DNA of 7,912 nt from Clostridiales bacterium (GCA_003539375.1 DPPH01000196.1:1-7912); one strand, 5' to 3'. Counted from the first letter of the stretch, positions 1-6,093 are shown. The notes: a model not told the origin generated them from the letters alone. Made by a program: numbers and translations.

Positions 1-1020
1 AAAGATGTTCCATCTATTGGATTTATTGCTCATATGGATACAGCTACAGATGTTACCGGGAAAAATGTTAAGCCTCAAATAGTTGAGAATTATAACGGGA
101 AAGATATTGTTTTAAATGAAGAAAACGACATAGTGCTTAAAACAAAAGATTTTCCAGAATTAAAAAATTACAAGGGTCAAACTCTTATCACTACCGATGG
201 AACAACTCTTTTAGGCGCTGATAATAAAGCAGGTATCGCTGAAATTATTACTGCTTTAGAGTATTTCATAGAAAATCCTGAAGTTAAACACGGAGATATA
301 AAAATAGCCTTCACTCCAGATGAAGAAGTTGGTAGAGGAACTGAAACTTTCGATGTTGAGAAATTTAATGCAGATTTCGCCTATACTATTGACGGTGGAG
401 AAATTGGCGGTTTAGAGTATGAAACTTTTAATGCTGCTAAGGCTAAATTAACTATAAAGGGTAAAAATGTGCACCCTGGAACAGCTAAAAACACAATGGT
501 AAATTCTCTAAGATTGGGATTTGAATTTAATAGTTTGCTACCTTACAACGAAAAACCTGAATATACCGAAGGATACGAAGGTTTTTATCACCTTCTCGAA
601 ACAGAAGGTAATGTAGAAGAAACAGTAATGAAATATATCATTAGAGATCATGATATGGAAAAATTTCAAGAAAAGAAAGATTTATTTACGAAAACTGTAG
701 ATTACTTGAATCATAAGTATGACAACAGAATCACTTTAGATATGGAAGATCAGTACAACAATATGAGCGAAAAAATTAAACCAGTATTCCATATTGTAGA
801 AACTGCAAAAAAAGCTATGGAAGATTTAGGTATTGAACCAAAAATCAGTCCTGTAAGAGGTGGTACAGACGGTGCAAGATTGTCTTATATGGGTCTTCCT
901 ACACCAAATATATTTACTGGAGGGCATAATTTCCACGGCAAGTATGAGTATATTCCTGTAGAGTCAATGGAGAAAGCTGTTTTAGTTATAAGAAAAATTG
1001 TAGAGTTGTACGCAAAATAA
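1..1020 (+). CDS. pepT: Peptidase T (tripeptide aminopeptidase), 5'-truncated by window edge
   Basis: Cytoplasmic M20-family zinc aminopeptidase that removes the N-terminal residue from tripeptides, feeding amino-acid use. The frame is open from base 1, so the gene starts outside the window; the ATG at 34 is an internal Met. 339 residues are visible. The family is about 405-410 long, so roughly 65-70 are missing. Metal-site motifs appear in family order: HMDT at codons 11-14, GADNKAG near codon 74, the catalytic DEEVG near codon 108, DGGE near codon 131, and GGHNFHG near the C-terminus (His at codon 309). Between them lies the M20 lid/dimerisation domain, including the NVHPGTAKN segment. No strong terminator follows the stop codon. 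The next intact gene is convergent. Confident family call from motif order and near full-length similarity to known PepT. Confidence 0.95.
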   Translation, partial: KDVPSIGFIAHMDTATDVTGKNVKPQIVENYNGKDIVLNEENDIVLKTKDFPELKNYKGQTLITTDGTTLLGADNKAGIAEIITALEYFIENPEVKHGDIKIAFTPDEEVGRGTETFDVEKFNADFAYTIDGGEIGGLEYETFNAAKAKLTIKGKNVHPGTAKNTMVNSLRLGFEFNSLLPYNEKPEYTEGYEGFYHLLETEGNVEETVMKYIIRDHDMEKFQEKKDLFTKTVDYLNHKYDNRITLDMEDQYNNMSEKIKPVFHIVETAKKAMEDLGIEPKISPVRGGTDGARLSYMGLPTPNIFTGGHNFHGKYEYIPVESMEKAVLVIRKIVELYAK

Positions 1021-1368
1021 AAAAATCAGTATGTTTTTGCTATAAATATTGTAGATATAAATCTATATTAAAAGAAGAAGACTTCGAAGTATTTTGATGA
1101 AAATATAGAACAAGTGAAAAAGATATTTATGAGCTTTGTTTGAGCGAAGCGAGTTGAAGCCCTAGCCTATTTCTTAAGTAAATAGTCGCAGGTCTCATGC
1201 AAAGCTTTCCCAAGAGATTGAAAGTCGATTGGCATGAAATCGACTGCTCGCGAATTATCTTTAACCGGTTCTAAATATTTTCCGAAATACGTAGCGTCTG
1301 ATGATTTGATATAGGTTTATTTCTACTTATATTATACCTACTATTATTAATAATATTTATTTTATATT
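1021..1368. other. 348-bp region without an intact gene
   Basis: This gap lies between the convergent pepT and hemolysin III genes. Its first 120 bp (1021-1140) are about 22% G+C by hand count; the next 120 bp (1141-1260) are about 44%, an abrupt jump. The GC-richer part holds the decayed reading frame listed separately. Small inverted repeats are present: ACTTCGAAGT near 1080, TAGAT/ATCTA just before it, CTATTT/AAATAG around 1167-1185, GTCGATT/AATCGAC around 1224-1244, and an AT palindrome at 1342-1355. None is followed by a convincing T-run, so I call no terminator. A GAGCGAAGCGAG motif lies at 1142-1153, the kind of short sequence often seen at the edges of decayed or inserted DNA. No tRNA or known structured RNA was recognised. 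Confidence 0.6.
1167..1316 (-). pseudogene. C-terminal fragment of an unrecognised protein
   Basis: On the minus strand a 49-codon stretch runs from a stop at 1317-1319 to a TAG at 1167-1169, with no usable start codon at its head. The translation looks like genuine protein, with an ordered mix of charged and hydrophobic residues: a TYFGKYLEPVKDNSR part, then AVDFMPIDFQSLGKALHE, then CDYLLKK at the end. It uses codons rare in neighbouring genes (GCG, CGA, GAC, TGC) and coincides with the GC jump. I do not recognise the family. I read it as the surviving tail of a gene acquired from elsewhere and mostly deleted. A chance open frame is possible at this length, but the composition argues against it. 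Confidence 0.4.
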
Positions 1369-1998
1369 TCAAATTAGTGTAGCAACCATCAAGTAATGGA
1401 AGAAACTTCCTGCCAAGACGAAAAGATGAAAAACTTCATGAAATCCGAAATTTTTAAAATTGAATATTTTAAATTTACCCCCGTAAATTACTCCTCCTAC
1501 AGTATAGGCGATACCGCCTAATATTAGGAATATAAGTCCATAAAGGGGTAAACTTTTGGTCAAATGATACAGGGCTATTATAGCAAACCATCCCATAGAA
1601 ATATATATTGCTGTATTTATCTTTCTAGGCATATCCTTCCATAGGGCTTTCAGTACTATACCAACAATTGCTATAGTCCAAATTATGGCTAAAAGAGTAT
1701 ATCCAAAAACTCCACCTAATGCTACTAAACAAATCGGTGTATAGGTCCCAGCTATTAAAACAAAAATCATCATGTGGTCTATTTTTCTAAAAATTTCTAA
1801 AGTTTTATCTTTTACTCTCACCCAGTGGTATATCGTGCTTGCTGAATACAGAAGCACCATACTTATACCGAATATTAAACTTCCAACTAAATAGGGAATG
1901 TTTCCTATTTTTGTTCCTTTATATATTAAATATATTAATCCAATTAAGGACAAAATAGCTCCAATAAAGTGTGTCATAGTACTGATTTTATCTCTCAT
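1369..1998 (-). CDS. trhA: Hemolysin III / TrhA family (PAQR-like) membrane protein
   Basis: A 209-residue, seven-helix integral membrane protein of the bacterial hemolysin III family, related to eukaryotic PAQR receptors. Bacterial members are linked to membrane-lipid homeostasis; cytolytic activity was reported for only a few. Conserved metal-site elements are visible: SASTIYH ending at His58, KIDHMM with Asp74 and His75, GTYTP near 84-88, and HEVFHLF at 187-193 with His201 in the last helix. Length matches the family. The start is well supported: AGAAGGAGA ends four bases before ATG. It is read toward pepT and follows the HD-GYP remnant on the same strand across a 71-bp gap that contains overlapping inverted repeats. 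Substrate and true role cannot be deduced from sequence. Confidence 0.9.
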   Translation of the reverse strand: MRDKISTMTHFIGAILSLIGLIYLIYKGTKIGNIPYLVGSLIFGISMVLLYSASTIYHWVRVKDKTLEIFRKIDHMMIFVLIAGTYTPICLVALGGVFGYTLLAIIWTIAIVGIVLKALWKDMPRKINTAIYISMGWFAIIALYHLTKSLPLYGLIFLILGGIAYTVGGVIYGGKFKIFNFKNFGFHEVFHLFVLAGSFFHYLMVATLI

Positions 1999-2021
1999 AA
2001 TTCTCCTTCTTTCATAAAAAA

Positions 2022-2070
2022 ATCATGCATATATAATTATACATGATATTTAGAGTTTTTAAAATATCAT
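2022..2070 (-). terminator. Overlapping hairpins with T-run between HD-GYP remnant and hemolysin III gene
   Basis: Read on the minus strand, a 9-bp arm ATGATATTT (2070-2043 side begins at the remnant's stop codon) can pair with AAATATCAT at 2051-2043. The same region, ATCATG at 2047-2042, can instead pair with CATGAT at 2027-2022, which runs straight into seven Ts (2022-2016 side). The second pairing has the layout of a Rho-independent terminator, though its stem is only about six AT-rich pairs. A TATAAT lies inside the second loop and could be a -10 for the hemolysin III gene. Terminator, attenuator and promoter readings are all open. Confidence 0.35.
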
Positions 2071-2300
2071 CAATCATTTTCTTTTTCTATAATATCTAGA
2101 AGAATTTCAAATATTTTTTTATCATATTTTCTTGATTCTACATCTTTTCTAAGTTCTTCTTTTGCTTCATCTTTTGTCATAGCTTTTCTGTAAGGTCTAG
2201 TTGTCGTCATTGCATCAAAGGCATCGGCAATACCAATAATTTTTGCTTCAATCATTATATCTTCATCTTTAATACCTTTGGGATATCCGCTGTTTTCATG
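2070..2300 (-). pseudogene. 3' remnant of an HD-GYP domain c-di-GMP phosphodiesterase gene
   Basis: HD-GYP proteins hydrolyse cyclic di-GMP. Only the C-terminal end is here: SGYPKGIKDEDI, then EAKIIGIADAFDAMTTTRPYR, then an EAKEELRK segment and a charged tail ending at TGA 2070-2072. These match the region after the catalytic HD in the family. The HD pair, the rest of the upstream catalytic core and any sensor domain are absent. The frame can be extended upstream to a GTG at 2367-2369, but that GTG and the next 15 or so codons lie inside the riboswitch. A 'HEN' just before SGYP recalls the family's HHE-x-DGSGYP, but the spacing is three residues short, so the join is near 2290-2310. Catalysis is not expected. 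Whether a short peptide is made is unknown. Confidence 0.85.
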
Positions 2301-2312
2301 TAAAAAGTTTAA

Positions 2313-2393
2313 GGGTAAACCAGCCATCATGGGTAAAATACCTTTAGATCTGTGTCTTTGCGTCTCCACCTTTCGGTGAATTTGCCTTTTTCC
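2313..2393 (-). promoter_or_regulatory. c-di-GMP-I (GEMM-I) riboswitch aptamer
   Basis: Hallmarks in minus-strand order: GGCAAA (2388-2381), a P2 stem TTCACC/GGTGGA closed by a GAAA tetraloop (2380-2365), the invariant GACGCAAAG (2364-2356), a P3 arm beginning ACACAGATCTAAAGGT that contains the tetraloop receptor, and the 3' strand GATGGCTGGTTTACC ending near 2314. This is the layout of clostridial GEMM-I aptamers, which bind cyclic di-GMP and control the gene downstream. A strong promoter lies just upstream. No expression-platform terminator follows; the aptamer runs directly into the HD-GYP remnant. One base in the 3' strand differs from the usual GGGTTACC (here GGTTTACC). Recognised from consensus; no covariance search was run. 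Confidence 0.88.
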
Positions 2394-2422
2394 ATAAAAA
2401 ATTTAATTCTTATTCACCTGTT

Positions 2423-2451
2423 ATTATATAACTAATTCTATATAATATCAA
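2423..2451 (-). promoter_or_regulatory. Sigma-A-type promoter driving the c-di-GMP riboswitch
   Basis: On the minus strand TTGATA (2451-2446) is followed after exactly 17 bases by a perfect TATAAT (2428-2423). Transcription would start near 2416, about 23 bases before the aptamer core, the normal arrangement for a riboswitch leader. It lies between the rubrerythrin stop codon and the riboswitch. This is the best-scoring promoter I see in the window. Confidence 0.75.
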
Positions 2452-2461
2452 GGAATTTGTT

Positions 2462-3040
2462 TTAGTAGTTAGTTTCTTTGATTTCAAAGAATGCAAGTGG
2501 TTTGCCGCATACTGGACATCTTTTAAGCGCTTCTTCCCCTTCATGAACGTAACCACACGCTCTACACTTCCATCTTACTTGTTCATCTTTTTTAAATACT
2601 TGTTCTTTTTGAATGTTTTCTAATAATTTTAAGTATCTAGCCTCGTGCTCTTCTTCTACTTTTGAAATTAGTCTGTAAGCTGTAGCTACTTTTCTAAATC
2701 CTTCTTCTTCAGCAATTCTTGCAAATTCAGGATAAAGTTCAGTATGTTCTTCGTTTTCTCCCATTGCAGCTGCTTTTAGGTTATCTGCAGTAGTACCAAC
2801 TATTCCTGCTGGATAAGCCGCAGTTATTTCTAAATTTTCTCCTCTGTCTAAAAAACTAAAAAATACATTTGCATGCTCTTTTTCATTCCAAGCAGTTTCT
2901 AAAAATAACTCTGCTATTTGCTCATAACCTTCTTCTTTTGCTTTTTCAGCGAATAAAGTATATCTCATCTTCGCTTGAGATTCTCCAGCAAAAGATTTTA
3001 ATAAGTTCTTTTCAGTTTTAGTTCCTTTCATTTCTGACAT
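2462..3040 (-). CDS. rbr: Rubrerythrin
   Basis: A 192-residue cytoplasmic non-haem iron protein that reduces hydrogen peroxide in anaerobes, taking electrons from rubredoxin or a similar carrier. The N-terminal ferritin-like four-helix domain (about 1-145) carries the expected diiron ligands: Glu20 in GESQAKMRY, Glu53 and His56 in NEKEH, Glu95 and Glu98 in GENEEHTE, and the ExxH at Glu129-His132. The C-terminal rubredoxin-like domain (about 155-192) has CxxC pairs Cys159/Cys162 and Cys175/Cys178 for a mononuclear FeS4 site. Length is typical. The start is supported by GGAGGT eight bases before ATG. It appears monocistronic with its own promoter. A rubredoxin gene 2.8 kb away is a plausible redox partner. 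Confidence 0.97.
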   Translation of the reverse strand: MSEMKGTKTEKNLLKSFAGESQAKMRYTLFAEKAKEEGYEQIAELFLETAWNEKEHANVFFSFLDRGENLEITAAYPAGIVGTTADNLKAAAMGENEEHTELYPEFARIAEEEGFRKVATAYRLISKVEEEHEARYLKLLENIQKEQVFKKDEQVRWKCRACGYVHEGEEALKRCPVCGKPLAFFEIKETNY

Positions 3041-3075
3041 TTAAATACCTCCATTATTTTTTTGAATTCTTTTAT

Positions 3076-3122
3076 ATTATACCCTGTCCTTTATATTTTA
3101 TAACCTTTTTTTATGATGTCAA
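3076..3122 (-). promoter_or_regulatory. Probable promoter region of rubrerythrin
   Basis: A perfect TTGACA (3122-3117) is followed after 16 bases by TAAAAT (3100-3095). Further downstream a perfect TATAAT (3081-3076) has only a weak -35 (TTATAA). Two start sites are therefore possible. A short inverted repeat TTATA-AAA-TATAA (3103-3091) overlaps the first -10 and sits between the two, a natural place for a repressor. Rubrerythrin genes in clostridia are commonly PerR-controlled, but this repeat is too short to be a standard PerR box. Confidence 0.55.
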
Positions 3123-3154
3123 ATAAAATTATATATCTAAACTCTGTTTTGGAT

Positions 3155-4396
3155 CTAAAGATCATTTATATACCCTTCCATTTTTGAAAAGAGGGACTCC
3201 CAGCAGAGCTGCCTAATTCTTCTCAGCACTATTTTCTCCTTTGCTTTATCATCTTTATAACTATCTAATAAACTTATATGATTTTCTATTGAATATTTAA
3301 GTTCTTTTGTAAACCTAGGTATATCTTCTTCCACAGGCTCATCTGTATTTCTAAGTCTTGGTAAAGATACATAGGATATGACCCCAGTGCTATTTACTTT
3401 ATCCCCAATCCAATCTTTTACTCCCGGTAAATCTGTCGTTACCACTCTTAGTCCACATGCTAGGGCTTCTATAAGAACTAGTGGAAGTCCTTCGTAAAAG
3501 GATGGTAGTATAAAAATATTGCTATCTCTTAGTATTTCTCCTAATTCTTCTTGGCTCACCATCCCTGTAAATATAACTTTTTTCCCTATTTTTTTAGCTT
3601 TTTCTTTTATAGCTTCAGCTTCCTTTCCTTTACCAGAACCAACTATTGTAAATTCTATATCTTTTTTATTAATATCAATATCATCGTAGGCATCTAACAA
3701 AGGCATTACCCCTTTAGCATAACTTAATTTGCCAACATAAACTAACTTAATTGAATCTCTATCTTTCAAATGATGATTAGGATAAAATACATCTCCGTTG
3801 TAAGCACTACCTGTGGTAACAATGTTTTCTTTTTTTATTCCGTAAATTCTTTGTATCTTTGCTTTTTGAAATTTATTTAAGGCAAATACCTTATCTATAT
3901 TTTTACATCCTTTCAAAACTTCATCAGTAAATTTTTTAGTTTTATCCATTTGTCTTAAATCAGTGCCGTGACATATTCCTATCATAGGTATATCTGGGTA
4001 CCATTGTTTAATTAAAGAGGCTAACAACCAAAGATGATGGGTTATAAAAATATCTGGTTTAAATTCTTTAACAGCTCTATCTAAAATTTTTTTAAAAGAA
4101 TTTTTCCATTTAAAATACATTTCCTCATCCATATCAATGTACCTTGTGCTATCATAAGGCATAACATCACTCATGCCGGGAACAGAAAAAGGCAATTCCT
4201 TAGTATCAAATAATACTGGATAAAAGTTAGCCTCTTGCATTTCTATAATTATATCTAAATCTTTGCTGCTAATTCCTGCTAATACACCTTGGGTATATTC
4301 TTTTTTCGCCATTTCCCTAACTAAAGATTTTAAAAAAATTCCACTCCCGGTTTCACCAGGCTTTTGCCCTAAAATCTGTAAAATTTTTTTCATCAA
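3155..4396 (-). CDS. Glycosyltransferase family 4 protein (GT-B fold)
   Basis: A 413-residue cytoplasmic enzyme that transfers a sugar from a nucleotide-sugar donor. The N-terminal Rossmann domain begins KILQILG with a Gly-rich loop GETGSGIF (14-21) and includes THHLWLLA (119-126) and ICHGTDLR (141-148). The C-terminal domain, from about 217 (KLVYVGKLSYAKG), has the donor-site signature PSFYEGLPLVLIEALACG with the EX7E pair Glu302 and Glu310. There is no signal peptide or membrane segment. GGAGGT sits five bases before the first ATG and eight before the second, so Met1 or Met2 may be used. No other cell-wall or polysaccharide genes are adjacent, so acceptor and pathway are unknown. The neighbour is a divergent MFS transporter rather than a partner enzyme. 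Confidence 0.9.
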   Translation of the reverse strand: MMKKILQILGQKPGETGSGIFLKSLVREMAKKEYTQGVLAGISSKDLDIIIEMQEANFYPVLFDTKELPFSVPGMSDVMPYDSTRYIDMDEEMYFKWKNSFKKILDRAVKEFKPDIFITHHLWLLASLIKQWYPDIPMIGICHGTDLRQMDKTKKFTDEVLKGCKNIDKVFALNKFQKAKIQRIYGIKKENIVTTGSAYNGDVFYPNHHLKDRDSIKLVYVGKLSYAKGVMPLLDAYDDIDINKKDIEFTIVGSGKGKEAEAIKEKAKKIGKKVIFTGMVSQEELGEILRDSNIFILPSFYEGLPLVLIEALACGLRVVTTDLPGVKDWIGDKVNSTGVISYVSLPRLRNTDEPVEEDIPRFTKELKYSIENHISLLDSYKDDKAKEKIVLRRIRQLCWESLFSKMEGYINDL

Positions 4397-4556
4397 TAAC
4401 CTCCAAAATTCTTACATACAATATTATAATATCATTAATTGCCTATTTGTCTAAGGGTATTGTTAATTTTTTATAATTATTATCCGATTTATATTTATTT
4501 ATAGTGTTATTTATTATACAATACATGATGGAATTATATAGGAAGCAGGTGTTTTT
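4397..4556. promoter_or_regulatory. Divergent promoter region between glycosyltransferase and MFS genes
   Basis: 160 bp of very AT-rich DNA. Toward the glycosyltransferase, a minus-strand TATAAT (4428-4423) has a TAGACA 19 bases upstream (4453-4448), longer than ideal. Toward the transporter, a plus-strand TATAAT lies at 4472-4477 with only a weak TTGTCT -35, and TATACA at 4515-4520 is an alternative. The MFS ribosome binding site is AGCAGGTG at 4544-4551, one mismatch from consensus and five bases before ATG. No operator was recognised. Confidence 0.4.
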
Positions 4557-5837
4557 ATGGAATATTTAAACAAAATTATCCAACCCTATAAGGGTTTAAG
4601 AAGGGAAGTTTACATTCTTTTTATTTCAAGATTTGTTAATGCAATAGGTGCTTTAATTTTTCCTTTCATGACCTTAATTTTAAGGGAGAAAATCGGTCTA
4701 CCAGAATCTCAGGTGGGAGTAATTACAGCATTGAGTGGTTTATTGTACGCTCCTGCTAGTATTTTAGGTGGGAACTTAGCCGATAAATTCGGCAGAAAAA
4801 AACTTTTAATAATTTTTCAATCTTTAGGAATGTTTAGCTACATAATCTGTTATTTTATGGAAACTTCAATAGAAATGGTTTATGTACTTATAAGCGCAAG
4901 TGTGTTTTTTGGTATTGCTGGTCCCTCACATGATGCTATGATAGGAGATATAACTACAGATGATGATAGAGATGGTGCATACTCTTTACTTTATCTAGGT
5001 TTTAATCTAGGTTTTGCCTTTGCTATGATGTTTGCAGGAAGATTATTTGCAAACCATCTTAACATTATGTTTTTGATTGATGCAATAACTGCATTCATAG
5101 CTTTAGCTTTAATTGGGTTTTTTATTAAAGAAACTTATGACCCTTCAAAAAAAGAAGAAACTATTATTGATAGCAGCTCGAGAAATGAAATGGAAGCCGC
5201 TTTTGAAGGTTCTATAATTAGGGTATTATTAAGCAGACCTATTTTAATTTATTTTTCATTGGGTGTATTTGGCTACCGTTTCATATACAGCCAGTGGTCT
5301 TTCCTTATGCCTATGCATGCTACTCATAACTTTGGAGTAGAAGCAGGGTCTCTAGTATATGGAAATATAGGTTCTTTAAATGCTTTTACTGTAGTATTTT
5401 TTACACCGGTGCTTACTAGTTTATTTGCAAAGTTTTCAAATTTAAAAAGAGTTGTGTTTGCAGGATTCTTATTTTCTGTAGGTTTTGGTATTCTAGGATT
5501 TATTTCATTTAAATGGGTATTTTATTTATCTGGATTTATTTTTACTTTAGGAGAAATTCTTGAGGCTATATCGGTTATGCCTTTTATTATGAACCATACT
5601 CCTTCGTCTCATAGGGGAAGAATGAGTTCTGTACTTCCAATTATAATGGGAGCTGGTTTTAGTATTGGCCCTTTGGTAATGGGTTATGTGCTCGAGTACA
5701 CCAACTTCGAATTTTCCTGGAGATTTGCATCGGTAATAGTTCTTATTGCTACTATTGCTATGATATTTTTGGAAAAATTTGATAAAAAAAATAAGGCTCA
5801 AAATGTTATTGAAAAAAGGAATAGTAAAAGGAGTTAG
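4557..5837 (+). CDS. Major facilitator superfamily transporter, probable drug/metabolite efflux type
   Basis: A 426-residue inner-membrane secondary transporter with the 12-helix pattern of two six-helix halves joined by a hydrophilic loop at about 191-225. The MFS motif A between helices 2 and 3 is clear: GGNLADKFGRKK at 71-82. An acidic DDDRDGAYSLLY segment at 135-146 and a second-half HRGRMSSV loop resemble DHA1-type (MdtH-like) antiporters. Length is normal for the family. The start is supported by the near-consensus ribosome binding site at 4544-4551. The gene ends in KKNKAQNVIEKRNSKRS, a basic cytoplasmic tail, and its TAG lies inside a palindromic terminator. Substrate cannot be inferred; efflux is a family-based guess. 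It stands alone and is divergent from the glycosyltransferase. Confidence 0.88.
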   Translation: MEYLNKIIQPYKGLRREVYILFISRFVNAIGALIFPFMTLILREKIGLPESQVGVITALSGLLYAPASILGGNLADKFGRKKLLIIFQSLGMFSYIICYFMETSIEMVYVLISASVFFGIAGPSHDAMIGDITTDDDRDGAYSLLYLGFNLGFAFAMMFAGRLFANHLNIMFLIDAITAFIALALIGFFIKETYDPSKKEETIIDSSSRNEMEAAFEGSIIRVLLSRPILIYFSLGVFGYRFIYSQWSFLMPMHATHNFGVEAGSLVYGNIGSLNAFTVVFFTPVLTSLFAKFSNLKRVVFAGFLFSVGFGILGFISFKWVFYLSGFIFTLGEILEAISVMPFIMNHTPSSHRGRMSSVLPIIMGAGFSIGPLVMGYVLEYTNFEFSWRFASVIVLIATIAMIFLEKFDKKNKAQNVIEKRNSKRS

Positions 5838-5854
5838 GCTTAAGCCTAACTCCT
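5829..5854. terminator. 26-bp perfect palindrome, probable bidirectional terminator
   Basis: The sequence from AGGAGTTAGG through CTTAAG to CCTAACTCCT is an exact inverted repeat with no unpaired centre, giving an 11-12 bp stem in RNA. It contains the MFS stop codon (TAG, 5835-5837). On the plus strand it is followed by AAATTTTAT, on the minus strand by TTTTACT. It separates the convergent MFS and rubredoxin genes and probably ends transcription from both sides. Confidence 0.75.
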
Positions 5855-5859
5855 AAATT

Positions 5860-6018
5860 TTATATTTCTTCAAAATCTTCTTTGCCTACTCCACATAATG
5901 GACATACCCAATCATCTGGTAAATCTTCAAAAGATGTTCCTGGCTCTATACCATTATCAGGATCTCCTTCAGCTGGGTCATAAATATAACCGCAAACAGT
6001 GCATTCATACTTCTTCAT
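5860..6018 (-). CDS. Rubredoxin
   Basis: A 52-residue cytoplasmic electron carrier with one FeS4 centre. The four ligands form the two canonical motifs: Cys6-Thr-Val-Cys9-Gly-Tyr and Cys39-Pro-Leu-Cys42-Gly. Between them are the family's YIYDPAEGDPDNGIEPGT segment and the FEDLPDDWVCP approach to the second motif. Length is exactly typical. The start ATG (6018-6016) follows GAGGTGA by six bases. It probably donates electrons to rubrerythrin for peroxide reduction. It is 75 bp downstream of korB on the same strand, so read-through from the kor operon is possible, but a TATAAT in the gap suggests its own promoter as well. The palindrome beyond its stop ends the unit. Confidence 0.97.
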   Translation of the reverse strand: MKKYECTVCGYIYDPAEGDPDNGIEPGTSFEDLPDDWVCPLCGVGKEDFEEI

Positions 6019-6060
6019 ACAATTTCACCTCTTTCACTAGATATATTAATTTATTAAAAG

Positions 6061-6075
6061 TTATTTTTATTATAA
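6061..6075 (-). promoter_or_regulatory. Rubredoxin promoter -10 with a PerR-box-like sequence
   Basis: Minus-strand TATAAT (6074-6069) lies 51 bases ahead of the rubredoxin ATG; the -35 is weak. It is embedded in a 15-mer that matches the Bacillus PerR box TTATAATnATTATAA at 12 of the 14 fixed positions, the mismatches being two A for T changes in the right half. PerR commonly controls rubrerythrin and rubredoxin genes in anaerobic Firmicutes. In DNA this AT-rich such a match can arise by chance, so the call is tentative. Confidence 0.35.
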
Positions 6076-6093
6076 CATAACTTTACAAAGTGT

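Noticed and set aside
1331..1336. Minus-strand TATAAT upstream of the unknown fragment as a promoter
   Set aside because: No fitting -35 is present and the reading frame behind it has no start codon; such hexamers are frequent in this AT-rich DNA.
1342..1355. AT-only palindrome downstream of hemolysin III as its terminator
   Set aside because: The stem is purely A-T and has no following T-run, so stable termination is unlikely.
2301..2369. GTG at 2367-2369 as the true start of a 99-residue HD-GYP protein
   Set aside because: The GTG and the next codons are the conserved GGTGGAGACGCAAAG of the riboswitch, there is no ribosome binding site, and the HD-GYP homology starts only about 20 codons later.
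2328..2395. ATG at 2395-2393 opening a frame through the riboswitch
   Set aside because: It is not in frame with the HD-GYP code and meets a TGA after 22 codons, inside the aptamer.
2472..2490. 8-bp inverted repeat TTCTTTGA/TCAAAGAA at the end of rubrerythrin as a terminator
   Set aside because: It lies within the coding sequence (FFEIKE codons) and is not followed by a T-run on the minus strand.
4263..4454. 63-codon open frame on the plus strand
   Set aside because: It lies opposite the start of the glycosyltransferase gene and its promoter, and has no ribosome binding site or recognisable protein content.
5547..5801. 84-codon open frame on the minus strand
   Set aside because: It is the reverse of a clear transmembrane part of the MFS gene and has an implausible, Asn/Ser/Lys-rich composition.
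5898..6080. 60-codon open frame on the plus strand
   Set aside because: It is antisense to the rubredoxin gene, which has all four Cys ligands and a good ribosome binding site.
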